Shown here: positions 8,716 to 16,552 of the stretch, one piece after another
How positions within the stretch are numbered: the stretch's first letter is position 1
Layout of the letters: each line of letters opens with the position of its first letter
Assembly: GCA_903929735.1 (NCBI GenBank)
Contig: CAIYVW010000019.1
Span: forward strand, 1-40,071
Source: an uncultured bacterium
GTDB lineage: Bacteria; Patescibacteriota; Minisyncoccia; Phycocordibacterales; UBA9973
DNA length: 40,071 nucleotides
Reading direction: 5' to 3'
Notes under the pieces: generated by a model
What the model was told of the DNA's origin: nothing
Databases searched by the model: none
What the model saw: the letters and a program-made list of their open reading frames with translations, nothing else
Position numbers and translations under genes: made by a program

Positions 8716-8743
8716 AAAAAAAGACAGCGAATAGCTGTTTTTT
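8716..8743 (+). terminator. Terminator after tRNA-Trp
   Basis: Stem GACAGC/GCTGTT flanked by A and T tracts (A-rich left, six T on the right) around a 5-nt loop, starting 2 nt after the tRNA. Confidence 0.7.
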
Positions 8744-8791
8744 GTTGGGCGATAGCAAGTAAACTGCTTTACTTACGTGGAGGAAGCAAAA

Positions 8792-8877
8792 ACCTTTTCC
8801 ATGTGAGTGTACTCACGAACAGAAAAGGTGTACTGAACATGTAAGGTTCGATAAGCGTACTCGCGGTCCTTCATGTT
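8792..8877. repeat. Two nested imperfect hairpins between tRNA-Trp and the kinase gene
   Basis: The first hairpin pairs ACCTTTTC (8792-8799) with GAAAAGGT (8822-8829) and contains an inner GTGAGT/ACTCAC stem. The second pairs AACATGTAAGG (8836-8846) with CCTTCATGTT (8868-8877), with one bulge and an inner GCG/CGC stem. Both inner loops contain GTACTC(A/G)CG. This could be a small structured RNA, a decayed palindromic repeat or an attenuator. No gene is visible in 8744-8893. Confidence 0.45.
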
Positions 8878-8878
8878 A

Positions 8879-8887
8879 TGTTATAAT
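8879..8887 (+). promoter_or_regulatory. Extended -10 promoter, leaderless, for the kinase gene
   Basis: TGT-TATAAT ends 6 nt before the ATG at 8894. The same 12-base string TTATGTTATAAT precedes the TMEM175-type gene at 24244. Confidence 0.6.
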
Positions 8888-8893
8888 TAATAC

Positions 8894-9862
8894 ATGGAAT
8901 CAAGTATTGTTTTCAAAAACGAGCCAAAACTATCTCCACATGAGGCAGATAATAAATATAACAAAAGAAGAATTGCTTTAATACCTCAAGTTGAAGAATT
9001 TATTTCTTCTAATATAAGATTCAAGGGGAAAGAAACTAGTGTCATTTTTGCACATGAAGGTGTTTCTTCTCTCATTTGTATAATTGAAACACAAGATGAA
9101 AAATTAGTTCTTAAGATTCATCTGAGCATACTTCGTTCTACGGATGAAGGTCAATTTCTAAGTGTATGGGAGCAGGCTGGTGTTAGTGTTCCTCACGTTT
9201 TAGAAGAAGGCATGTTGAATGGGCATGCGTATGTTTTAATGGAATATATAGACGCGCCGCTTTTGGGAGAAAAATCTACCAGAGAAGAATTAATTGATAA
9301 AGGATTGCGTTCTGAAATGGGTACTACTCTGAGGAGAATGCATGAACCTAAAGGAGAAGGTTATGGTCGTCTAATTTATGGCAAGGGAGAATTTTCTAAT
9401 TTCAAGGGATGGCTCGAGAGTGAAGACATGAAAAATAGATTTAAATACGTCAAAGATAATGGAGTCCTAGGAGAAGAACATGGCTCTTTACCACTAGCTT
9501 GTAAAATATTACTTGAATATGTTGGTGATAAAAAGAGTAGTTATTGTCATTTTGATTTTGGATCTAAAAATATATTTGCCACAAATCCTATTACTGTTTT
9601 TGATCCTAATCCAGAATTAAATAATGGGTATATGGATTTGGCTCGTAGTACGGTAAATAGCATAGCTCATGATGGTAAATTCCCAAATCAATTAGTTGAT
9701 GGATATTTTTCTAATGAATCATATGACAAGAAAGTTTTGCAAGCAGCAATTCTAGTTAACAGCTATTATAAGTTTAATTATTGGCATAAAACAAATAAAT
9801 TAAAAGCTATTAAAAATGTTCAAGATTATCTAATAAGAACAAAAGATCTTCTTAATCTATAA
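8894..9862 (+). CDS. Aminoglycoside-phosphotransferase-fold kinase (APH family), substrate unknown
   Basis: The 322-aa soluble protein has a kinase-like fold. The N-lobe has EGVSSLICIIETQDEKLVLKIH (nucleotide-binding Lys around LVLKIH), followed by hinge VLMEYIDAPLL and catalytic loop HFDFGSKNIF, with H219, D221 and N226 in the HxDxxxxN pattern. A metal-binding Asp lies in VFDPNPEL (about D237). These residues mark the APH/choline kinase/fructosamine kinase superfamily. Many members phosphorylate small metabolites, so this is not evidence of antibiotic resistance. It stands alone after tRNA-Trp and its hairpins. Its transcript appears leaderless and ends in the terminator it shares with rpmG. 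Confidence 0.78.
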   Translation: MESSIVFKNEPKLSPHEADNKYNKRRIALIPQVEEFISSNIRFKGKETSVIFAHEGVSSLICIIETQDEKLVLKIHLSILRSTDEGQFLSVWEQAGVSVPHVLEEGMLNGHAYVLMEYIDAPLLGEKSTREELIDKGLRSEMGTTLRRMHEPKGEGYGRLIYGKGEFSNFKGWLESEDMKNRFKYVKDNGVLGEEHGSLPLACKILLEYVGDKKSSYCHFDFGSKNIFATNPITVFDPNPELNNGYMDLARSTVNSIAHDGKFPNQLVDGYFSNESYDKKVLQAAILVNSYYKFNYWHKTNKLKAIKNVQDYLIRTKDLLNL

Positions 9863-9957
9863 GAATAAAGTCTTGAAAAACACTATTACATTTAAAAATC
9901 ATATTTTCAAAGGTGTTTCAGTTCAAACTTTTAAAGCCCGTAGGTATATAAAAAAAT

Positions 9958-9980
9958 AAAAATCCCCAGTGGGGATTTTT
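9958..9980. terminator. Bidirectional terminator between the kinase gene and rpmG
   Basis: AAAAATCCCC, loop AGT, GGGGATTTTT: a 10-bp perfect stem with A/T tracts on both sides, serving the plus-strand kinase gene and minus-strand rpmG. Confidence 0.85.
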
Positions 9981-9982
9981 AT

Positions 9983-10147
9983 TTAACCAGTAATTTTTGC
10001 TTCTTTGTGCATAGTATTTTTTACACAACCTTTACAAAATTTCTTTAATCCAAGCTTCTTTGGAACTAATTTTTTGTTTTTACTTGTATAATAGTTTGCA
10101 CTTTTGCAAACACTGCATTTTAATCTTAAAAGTCTATCTTGTGACAT
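9983..10147 (-). CDS. rpmG: 50S ribosomal protein L33
   Basis: A 54-aa protein, from ATG at 10147 to TAA at 9983-9985. It reads MSQDRLLRLKCSVCKSANYY, then TSKNKKLVPKKLGLKKFC, KGCVKNTMHKEAKITG. CSVC and CKGC form the Cys4 zinc-ribbon form of L33, and YYTSKNKK matches the family core. The stop lies 3 nt before the bidirectional terminator. It stands alone, downstream of alr on the same strand. Confidence 0.93.
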   Translation of the reverse strand: MSQDRLLRLKCSVCKSANYYTSKNKKLVPKKLGLKKFCKGCVKNTMHKEAKITG

Positions 10148-10203
10148 AATCCCTACAATACTATAAAACGCCTAAAAATGCAAATAAATATGGATGAGCT
10201 TGT

Positions 10204-11346
10204 TTAAACTATAACCCTTGGTAATAAAGAACTTATTTTAGTAGTAACTTCATAGTTTATTGAACCCATTTCTTTAGCCAACTCTTCTGTCGAGATTTTA
10301 CTCTTAACTTGAACCCCCAATATAACTACTTCATCATCTGATCTAACATCTTTAATATTTGATACATCAACTACTATCATATTCATAGCAACTCTACCTA
10401 ATATATTAGCCTTTTTCCCTTTTATTAGAACATAACCATTATTTGAAAGAGTTCTTATGAGACCATCAGCGTATCCTTGAGGTATTATAGCTATCTTAGT
10501 CGTTTTTTTAGTTATATAGGTAAGACCATATCCAATAGGATGGTTAGGAGGTAATACTTTAACTTGGGCTATATGTGTTATCCATCTTAATATGGGCTTT
10601 AAATTTATTTTATTTTTATTTAAAAACTCTAGATGACTACTTGGCCATAAACCATAAAGTCCAATACCAAGTCTTACAATAGTATGAAGACTATCACCTT
10701 TATCATAAACAATAATTCCCGAAGTAGCTGATATGTGTGTATTTATTTTTTTAAATCCATTTTCTTTAAAATATTCTAAACACTCATGATAAGTATCTAT
10801 TTGTTTTTGAGCATGTGTAAAATTCATAGTATCTTCTATGTTTGCAAAATGAGAATACACTCCATCCAAAATAATATTATTTAAATTTTTAATTTCTTTA
10901 ATTACAATTTCCACTTGAAATGGCATTATACCTTCTCTTCCTAAATATGAATCTATGGCTAGATGAACCTTCGTTTTAATTTTAAAATCTTTAGCTATAT
11001 GATTAATTTTTAAAAGATGTATTAAATCAAAAGCACAAATTATAGCCTTTAATTTAATGGCTCTCTTTATGCCATCTTCGTTCAAATAGCCAAATATGAG
11101 TATTGGTTTTTTTGTAAATTTTCTTATTCTCTCACACTCTTCAATGCTATCTACTTGGAAATAATCAACATAAGAATTAGCTATTTTAACTACTTCTATA
11201 TCACCATGACCATAAGCATTTGCTTTAACAACTGCCGCTATTTTAGTTTTAGAACCAACTAAAGATCGGAATTGTTTAATATTATTTATTAGATTCTCTC
11301 TAGAAATCTCTATGTATGAAAGTGATTTTTCTATCTTATTTATCAT
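10204..11346 (-). CDS. alr: Alanine racemase
   Basis: This PLP enzyme makes D-alanine for peptidoglycan. It has 380 aa, the usual length. The PLP-binding Lys is K41 in VVKANAYGHG. The C-terminal half has PIGYGLTY with the second catalytic Tyr, followed by IIPQGYADGL and GRVAMNMIVVDVS. N- and C-terminal domains are both complete. The -10 TATAGT lies 6 nt before the ATG. With ddl at 25.9 kb and murA/murB nearby it supplies the D-Ala-D-Ala branch of wall synthesis. Confidence 0.96.
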   Translation of the reverse strand: MINKIEKSLSYIEISRENLINNIKQFRSLVGSKTKIAAVVKANAYGHGDIEVVKIANSYVDYFQVDSIEECERIRKFTKKPILIFGYLNEDGIKRAIKLKAIICAFDLIHLLKINHIAKDFKIKTKVHLAIDSYLGREGIMPFQVEIVIKEIKNLNNIILDGVYSHFANIEDTMNFTHAQKQIDTYHECLEYFKENGFKKINTHISATSGIIVYDKGDSLHTIVRLGIGLYGLWPSSHLEFLNKNKINLKPILRWITHIAQVKVLPPNHPIGYGLTYITKKTTKIAIIPQGYADGLIRTLSNNGYVLIKGKKANILGRVAMNMIVVDVSNIKDVRSDDEVVILGVQVKSKISTEELAKEMGSINYEVTTKISSLLPRVIV

Positions 11347-11352
11347 TTAGCC

Positions 11353-11358
11353 ACTATA
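11353..11358 (-). promoter_or_regulatory. -10 element, leaderless, for alr
   Basis: TATAGT on the minus strand, 6 nt before the alr ATG. Confidence 0.45.
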
Positions 11359-11383
11359 CTCTAATTAAGACATATTTTCAAAA

Positions 11384-11411
11384 TTGATTTTTCTAACTTT
11401 TCTGTTAGAAT
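11384..11411 (+). promoter_or_regulatory. Promoter of tRNA-Leu
   Basis: TTGATT (11384-11389), 16-nt spacer, TAGAAT (11406-11411); start expected about 3 nt before the tRNA. Confidence 0.6.
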
Positions 11412-11420
11412 ACTAGCATT

Positions 11421-11501
11421 GCCGGGGTGGCGTAATGGTAGCCGCACTCGACTCAAAATCGAGTCTCGCAAGAGGTGGAAGTTCGAGTCTTCTCCCCGGC
11501 A
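11421..11501 (+). tRNA. tRNA-Leu (anticodon CAA)
   Basis: Type II tRNA with a long variable arm (TCTCGCAAGAGG). The acceptor is GCCGGGG/CCCCGGC, the anticodon stem CTCGA/TCGAG with loop CTCAAAA giving anticodon CAA (reads UUG), and the T loop TTCGAGT. The discriminator is A and no CCA is encoded. Confidence 0.93.
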
Positions 11502-11506
11502 CAAAA

Positions 11507-11538
11507 AAAATACACAGACATCTTTGTCTGTGTATTTT
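11507..11538 (+). terminator. Terminator after tRNA-Leu
   Basis: A 14-bp perfect stem AAAATACACAGACA / TGTCTGTGTATTTT with loop TCTT; it may also act on murB, whose stop (11568) is 30 nt away on the other strand. Confidence 0.8.
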
Positions 11539-11567
11539 ACTTTATAATTTCCTAATTTAATTCATAA

Positions 11568-12602
11568 TTATAATATTTCTGGCTCTTGTTGTAGTTCTAT
11601 ATCAAACTTGTCTTTTACAATTTTTATTATTTCATTTCGAGTTTTTATAATATCTTCAAAAGTAGCATTTGCAGTATTTACTAATACTAGAGCATTCTTA
11701 TCATATACAGAAACAGAGCCAAAAGACTTACCTTTCAATCCTGAATTTTCTATAAGCCAACCAGCAGGAACTTTTATATGATTTTCATCTACCGGGAAAA
11801 ATTTAGCCTCTGGAAAATCTATTTTTATTTTGTCAGCTACAGCATTTAAAACTATTGGGTTTTTGAAAAATGAACCTGCATTTGGAGAGACTCTCGGATC
11901 AGGGAGCTTTTCTTTTCGTATATATATAATAGCGTCTCGAATCTGTGAAAGAGTTGGACTAACTATTTCCATATCTTCAAAATATTTTGCAACGCCAGGA
12001 TATTTAGGAATCGTAGGTAGAGATTTATTTAATCTATAAGTTACCGCCGTTATTATATATCTACCCTTGGCTTCATTTTTAAAAATACTATCCCGATATC
12101 CAAATTTACAATCTTTATTATATATCTTGGAAAATTCTCTTTTTTCTATATCAAAAACTTCTACTTCTTGTATAGTATCTTTTACTTCTGATCCATAAGC
12201 ACCAATATTCTGTACCGGACTAGCTCCTACTGTGCCAGGAATAAAAGACAGAGCTTCAATACCTACTAGATTCATATTTACAGTTTTACGGACAAAATTA
12301 TCCCAATTCTCACCAGCACCGACTTTGATATCAATATATTCAGATGTTTCATTAATAATTTCAAAACTTTTAATTTCGATCTTGAGAGTAATCACTTTTA
12401 AAACACCATCCGAAAAAACAATATTTGAACCTCCTCCTAATACAAAAATCGGTATATTTTTATACTTTCTTTCATCATACGCTATAGCGTAAAACGATGG
12501 AAGTTCTTCTTTATTAGAAATAACTGCAAAATATCGAAATTGCCCTCCTATTTTGAGAGTTGAATAATCCTTGATATCCATATATTCCTCTATCTTTATC
12601 AT
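11568..12602 (-). CDS. murB: UDP-N-acetylmuramate dehydrogenase
   Basis: MurB is a flavoenzyme that reduces UDP-GlcNAc-enolpyruvate to UDP-MurNAc. It has 344 aa. FAD-binding motifs are VLGGGSNIVFSDG and IPGTVGASPVQNIGAYGSEV. The catalytic Ser lies in PNAGSFFKNP, and the catalytic Glu in the C-terminal QQEPEIL. A short palindromic insertion-like segment (YAIAYDERKY) sits just before the GGGSN motif. It diverges from murA (77 nt between starts), so both committed steps of UDP-MurNAc synthesis share one intergenic region. The -10 TGATATAAT is 6 nt before the ATG. Confidence 0.95.
   Translation of the reverse strand: MIKIEEYMDIKDYSTLKIGGQFRYFAVISNKEELPSFYAIAYDERKYKNIPIFVLGGGSNIVFSDGVLKVITLKIEIKSFEIINETSEYIDIKVGAGENWDNFVRKTVNMNLVGIEALSFIPGTVGASPVQNIGAYGSEVKDTIQEVEVFDIEKREFSKIYNKDCKFGYRDSIFKNEAKGRYIITAVTYRLNKSLPTIPKYPGVAKYFEDMEIVSPTLSQIRDAIIYIRKEKLPDPRVSPNAGSFFKNPIVLNAVADKIKIDFPEAKFFPVDENHIKVPAGWLIENSGLKGKSFGSVSVYDKNALVLVNTANATFEDIIKTRNEIIKIVKDKFDIELQQEPEIL
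12478..12491. repeat. 14-nt palindrome inside murB sharing a core with the miaA palindrome
   Basis: TACGCTATAGCGTA is a perfect 14-nt palindrome; weaker symmetry continues outward (CTTTCATCAT against ACGATGGAAG). The 12-nt core is identical to the centre of the 32-nt palindrome in miaA. It encodes YAIAY upstream of the FAD loop. Confidence 0.6.
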
Positions 12603-12608
12603 ATTGCA

Positions 12609-12617
12609 ATTATATCA
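12609..12617 (-). promoter_or_regulatory. Extended -10 promoter, leaderless, for murB
   Basis: TGA-TATAAT on the minus strand ends 6 nt before the murB ATG, in the 77-nt divergent gap shared with murA. Confidence 0.6.
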
Positions 12618-12679
12618 TATATGATATAAAATAGTAAATAGAATTATTAACAATTATTATCAGATAATAAAATAAATGT

Positions 12680-14194
12680 ATGAAGAAAGAAACAGAACAG
12701 CAAAAAATTGGGCTATTTATAAAAGAATTAAGAGAAAGAAAATTAATGACTCAAGATGAGTTTGCTAAAGCTTTAGAAACTTCACAAAGTGCTGTTGCTA
12801 GAATGGAAAAAGGAGAACAAAATTTTAGCACTGAAATATTAGGGAAAATTAGTGAAGTATTAAATCAGCAGATAGTCTCCTTAGCTAATTCATCAATAGA
12901 TTTTCAAATCACAGGAGGTAAAAAACTTCACGGAAGTATAAATACAAACTTTTCCAAAAATGGTGCTGTCGGTCTACTCTGTGCTTCCTTATTAAATCGT
13001 GGTAAAACTACTCTTCATGGTATTGCTCGTATTGAAGAAGTCTACAGAGTAATAGAGATACTTGAGAGCATTGGTGTATCTGTTAAATGGATAGATAATA
13101 ATTCTGTCTTAATAATTCCTCCTACTAAATTTAGCTTAGAAAAGATAAATATTGAATCTGCTATTAAGACACGCTCTGTCATTATGCTCATAGGACCTCT
13201 TATACACTTACTACCTTCTTTCTCTATCCCCCATGCTTCTGGCTGCAAGTTAGGAAAACGCACAATTTCAGCACACACTTATGCTCTTGAAGACTTAGGG
13301 GTAAAGATAAAAACCACAAATACTGAATATAAAATTGAAAGTAAAAAATTAAGAGGAGCAAATATAGTAATGTATGAAGCTGGAGATACTGCTTGCGAGA
13401 ATATTCTTACTGCTGTATCAAAAATAAATGGTACTTCTACTATCAGATTCGCTAGTGCAAATTATATGGTACAAGAGATATGCTTCTTCTTAGAAAAATT
13501 AGGAGTTAAAATAGAAGGAATAGGAACTTCTACTCTAATTGTTCATGGAATAAAAGATATTAATACGGATATCGAATACACAAATAGCGAAGACCCTATT
13601 GAATCAATGATGTTTATATCCGCTGCTATTGCAACTGATTCAGAACTCAAAATACTACGCTGTCCAATAGATTTTCTTTCTCTTGAGCTTGAGAAGTTAA
13701 AAAGAATGGGGTTAAAATATAAAATAACTAAACAATATAAATCATATAATAAAAGAACAAATCTAGTAGACCTACATATATTCTCTTCTAAATTAAAAGC
13801 CTTAGAAGATAAAATACATGCCACTCCTTATCCAGGTATCAATATGGATAATCTCCCCTTCTTTGTTCCTATAGCAATCAAAGCCAAGGGCCAAACTATG
13901 ATACATGACTGGGTTTACGAGAATAGAGCTATATATTTCACAGAATTAAATAGACTAGGAGCAAGTGTTACATTAGCTGATCCTCATAGAGTATATATAC
14001 AAGGTGGTACTCCTCTAAAGGCAGCACAAGTTGTATGCCCTCCTGCTCTAAGACCTTCAATGATTATACTTATTGGCATGCTAGGATCTAATGGTACATC
14101 TATACTTAGAAATGTTTATATGATAAATCGTGGATATGAAGAAATAGCTGAAAGGTTAAATTCTATTGGAGCAGATATTAAAATACTAAAATAG
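12680..14194 (+). CDS. murA: UDP-GlcNAc 1-carboxyvinyltransferase with N-terminal XRE-type HTH domain
   Basis: MurA transfers enolpyruvate from PEP to UDP-GlcNAc, the committed step of peptidoglycan synthesis. The 504-aa protein is about 75-80 residues longer than typical MurA. The extra N-terminus (residues about 7-70, GLFIKELRERKLMTQDEFAK then TSQSAVARMEKGEQ) is a Cro/C1-type helix-turn-helix. The enzyme part starts at about residue 75 with FQITGGKKLHGSI. It has the catalytic Cys at about 189 in ASGCKLGKRTISAHT and the ending NRGYEEIAERLNSIGADI. A single ATG start fits; the nearest upstream -10-like sequence is TAAAAT, 6 nt before it. The domain could bind the murA-murB intergenic region and make the enzyme its own regulator, but that is inference. 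Confidence 0.93.
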   Translation: MKKETEQQKIGLFIKELRERKLMTQDEFAKALETSQSAVARMEKGEQNFSTEILGKISEVLNQQIVSLANSSIDFQITGGKKLHGSINTNFSKNGAVGLLCASLLNRGKTTLHGIARIEEVYRVIEILESIGVSVKWIDNNSVLIIPPTKFSLEKINIESAIKTRSVIMLIGPLIHLLPSFSIPHASGCKLGKRTISAHTYALEDLGVKIKTTNTEYKIESKKLRGANIVMYEAGDTACENILTAVSKINGTSTIRFASANYMVQEICFFLEKLGVKIEGIGTSTLIVHGIKDINTDIEYTNSEDPIESMMFISAAIATDSELKILRCPIDFLSLELEKLKRMGLKYKITKQYKSYNKRTNLVDLHIFSSKLKALEDKIHATPYPGINMDNLPFFVPIAIKAKGQTMIHDWVYENRAIYFTELNRLGASVTLADPHRVYIQGGTPLKAAQVVCPPALRPSMIILIGMLGSNGTSILRNVYMINRGYEEIAERLNSIGADIKILK

Positions 14195-14267
14195 GATAAT
14201 AATAAATATGAGCTCTCAGAGAGAACAAAAGGTATTTTTCAGAGACTATTTTATAATTCGCTTATAT

Positions 14268-15035
14268 TTAAATATTTTTAATTTCCAAACACATAAACAT
14301 AGGGATCTCTTTACGGGCTTTATCTTCAGCTGATTGTCTAGGACCACTTTGACTTTGCTTGTGAGATATCCATTCTTCTAAGCGTGTAATAGCAAATCCA
14401 TTTTTAGAAAATAATTTAACATAATCTTGAATAGATCTATGAAATGAAATAGTCTTTATTTTCTTTTTTGGATTTTTCTCTCCTGGAGTCATATCTATAT
14501 ATATTTTTGAAGGAGATAAATATTGGCTAATTATTCTAGATTGTACGCCCTCAGAGAAATACCAATCACTTCCTTGTGGTACTCGAAAAGTAGGATGATT
14601 CAAAACTAGAACCATTCTTCCATCCTTTTTAAGAATTCTTTTACATTCAGATAAAACTTCACTTACATTTTCTATATTTTGGATTGCAAGAACTACTACA
14701 ACAGTATCAACAGAATTATCTTTTAAAAACGGAGCTTTATGAGCAGGAGAAATATAAAATGACACTTTCTCTTTAGAGTTTTTCTTTGCTGTTTCTATTA
14801 GATTTTTTGATAAATCAGAAGCTACAACCAAAGCACCTTCATGAGCAAAAACATTAGCAAAATAACCTTGGCCACAAGCTAAATCATATACTAATTCCCC
14901 TTTCTTTAAAGAAAGAAATCTAAGGATATTAGGTAAGACAACCTTAGCCTGATAACTTTCATCATCCTTAAGTAATTCATCATACCAACTTGAGACCTTA
15001 TTCCAAGAAGTGTCATTCTTTTTTGATTTATCCAT
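14268..15035 (-). CDS. Class I SAM-dependent methyltransferase, substrate unknown
   Basis: This 255-aa protein has the Rossmann-fold order of UbiE/methyltransf_11 enzymes: motif I VYDLACGQGYFANVFA (about residues 46-61), acidic loop VVASDLSKN, motif near DNSVDTVVVVLAIQNI, and RILKKDGRMVLVLNHPTFR. The N-terminal NKVSSWYDELLKDDESYQ is typical of small-molecule methyltransferases. Nothing in the neighbourhood fixes the substrate. The -10 TATAAT is 9 nt before the ATG. It is convergent with murA. Confidence 0.85.
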   Translation of the reverse strand: MDKSKKNDTSWNKVSSWYDELLKDDESYQAKVVLPNILRFLSLKKGELVYDLACGQGYFANVFAHEGALVVASDLSKNLIETAKKNSKEKVSFYISPAHKAPFLKDNSVDTVVVVLAIQNIENVSEVLSECKRILKKDGRMVLVLNHPTFRVPQGSDWYFSEGVQSRIISQYLSPSKIYIDMTPGEKNPKKKIKTISFHRSIQDYVKLFSKNGFAITRLEEWISHKQSQSGPRQSAEDKARKEIPMFMCLEIKNI

Positions 15036-15044
15036 ATAGACCAG

Positions 15045-15050
15045 ATTATA
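15045..15050 (-). promoter_or_regulatory. -10 element for the methyltransferase gene
   Basis: TATAAT on the minus strand, 9 nt before the ATG at 15035. Confidence 0.5.
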
Positions 15051-15076
15051 TAATATATTAGTCAGAGGTCCAACCT

Positions 15077-16540
15077 CTATTCTATTATAGTCATATCTTT
15101 AGCGCTTATATCTTTTTCGACATAGTCTTGGTAATTATTTCTACGACGAATCAAAAACATACTAACTATTCCTATCAATATAATACCTATAAAAGATATA
15201 TAAATTAAGAATTTATTATTCACATTATCATTTGAGTTAATAACACTAGAACCAAGGTCATTTAAATTTATAACTTCCTTTTCTTTATTAATTTTTTCTA
15301 TTCCTGATTTTACTTTATTAAAATTATTATTAGCAGAATAACTTTTAGGATAATTTATATTTTTATTTGGATAGTTTGCAAAAATCTCTCCAGATGAATT
15401 AAGAATTGTAATCGAAGTAAGGTCACTCATATCAAAACCTGTAATTTTCGGTGATAGTTTAATTTTTTTATTGGGTAATACTATCAGACCTTCAGGAACT
15501 ATGAAAGTATGGTTATTCCCTTTTATGATCCATCCATTAAGAGATATTTCATAATTAGAATTATTCTCAAGCTCTATATATGGATCATTATAAGAACCAA
15601 CTGAACTGATGATAATACTAGAAGGTACAACTTTGATAACTACTCTATCTGTAGATTCAGGTTTAGTATCAAAAACTGTATTATAATATGAAAGACTTAA
15701 AACATAATCACCACTATACTGATATGTATATTCAAAAGTATCAGATGTTTTACTTTGAGTCTCTCTACCATCACCAAAATTCCAAACAAATTTACCAGAT
15801 AATAATTTCTCTTTTTTGTGTCCTGTAGTATTCTGATCTACAACAAAAGGTATGCCTGCTGTCACAATATTCTTTGTAATAATCTTAGTATTTATTTTAA
15901 AATTATCTGGTTCCTTTTTAGTTACTGTCACGGGGGATGATCCTCCACCTGAAGATGAACTAGTACTTATGTTGCTATTAATAATTGATGTATTGGTATT
16001 TGTATCTTGGGAATTATTTTGATTTTGAGATTCTTTATTCACTATTCCAGGAGTAGGGTTCGCACCAATCCAAGATCCATCAATAATTTGGATAGAATTT
16101 CCATCTCCACTACCTCCCATACTAGAATTAAAAGTAACAGTACTGACAATATTTAGATCAGGATCTTTAAGAGAGATTGAATCATTCTCATTATTTAATC
16201 CTATCCAACTACTATCAAATAGTAAACCTGAAAAATTAGGCCAATCTAATTTAAATTTAGAAACATCCTGACAAATAATGGCATAAGATTGAGCTGGAGC
16301 CATAGAATCTCCTTGTGGTATTAAGGTATGTTTAGAATTATCAGAGAATAAATACCATTTAGATAAATCAGAAGGCTCAGTGCCAGTATTCTGCACTTCA
16401 ATCCATTCACGACCAGTGTCTGTGCCAGAAAGATCATACATTATTTCTGTAATCTGAAAATCAGCATAAGCATATCTAGTAAAGACAAAAAACCCTATCA
16501 AAAATAAAATTAATAAGAATTTTTTATTTATATTAATCAT
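15077..16540 (-). CDS. Exported lamin-tail (LTD) / PKD domain surface protein
   Basis: A 487-aa protein with a signal sequence (KKFLLILFLIGFFVFTRYAYA, residues 6-26). An LTD-type domain follows (about 27-165: FQITEIMYDLSGTD, REWIEVQNTG, SIQIIDGSW), then a low-complexity N/S/T linker (about 170-205). Next come a PKD domain (about 230-305, FVWNFGDGRE and YSGDYVLSLSYY) and a second LTD-like unit (about 308-395, YIELENNSNYEISLNGWIIK). One C-terminal membrane helix (about 443-463) ends in RRRNNYQD and an acidic tail. This is a membrane-anchored extracellular protein, probably in adhesion or envelope structure. It starts 12 nt after the TraD-like ATPase gene ends, so they form one operon. Confidence 0.85.
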   Translation of the reverse strand: MININKKFLLILFLIGFFVFTRYAYADFQITEIMYDLSGTDTGREWIEVQNTGTEPSDLSKWYLFSDNSKHTLIPQGDSMAPAQSYAIICQDVSKFKLDWPNFSGLLFDSSWIGLNNENDSISLKDPDLNIVSTVTFNSSMGGSGDGNSIQIIDGSWIGANPTPGIVNKESQNQNNSQDTNTNTSIINSNISTSSSSGGGSSPVTVTKKEPDNFKINTKIITKNIVTAGIPFVVDQNTTGHKKEKLLSGKFVWNFGDGRETQSKTSDTFEYTYQYSGDYVLSLSYYNTVFDTKPESTDRVVIKVVPSSIIISSVGSYNDPYIELENNSNYEISLNGWIIKGNNHTFIVPEGLIVLPNKKIKLSPKITGFDMSDLTSITILNSSGEIFANYPNKNINYPKSYSANNNFNKVKSGIEKINKEKEVINLNDLGSSVINSNDNVNNKFLIYISFIGIILIGIVSMFLIRRRNNYQDYVEKDISAKDMTIIE

Positions 16541-16552
16541 AAAATTAAAAAA

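Noticed and set aside
8894-9862. Antibiotic resistance gene (aminoglycoside phosphotransferase)
   Set aside because: Only the superfamily fold and catalytic residues are visible; nothing in the sequence or context indicates aminoglycoside as substrate.
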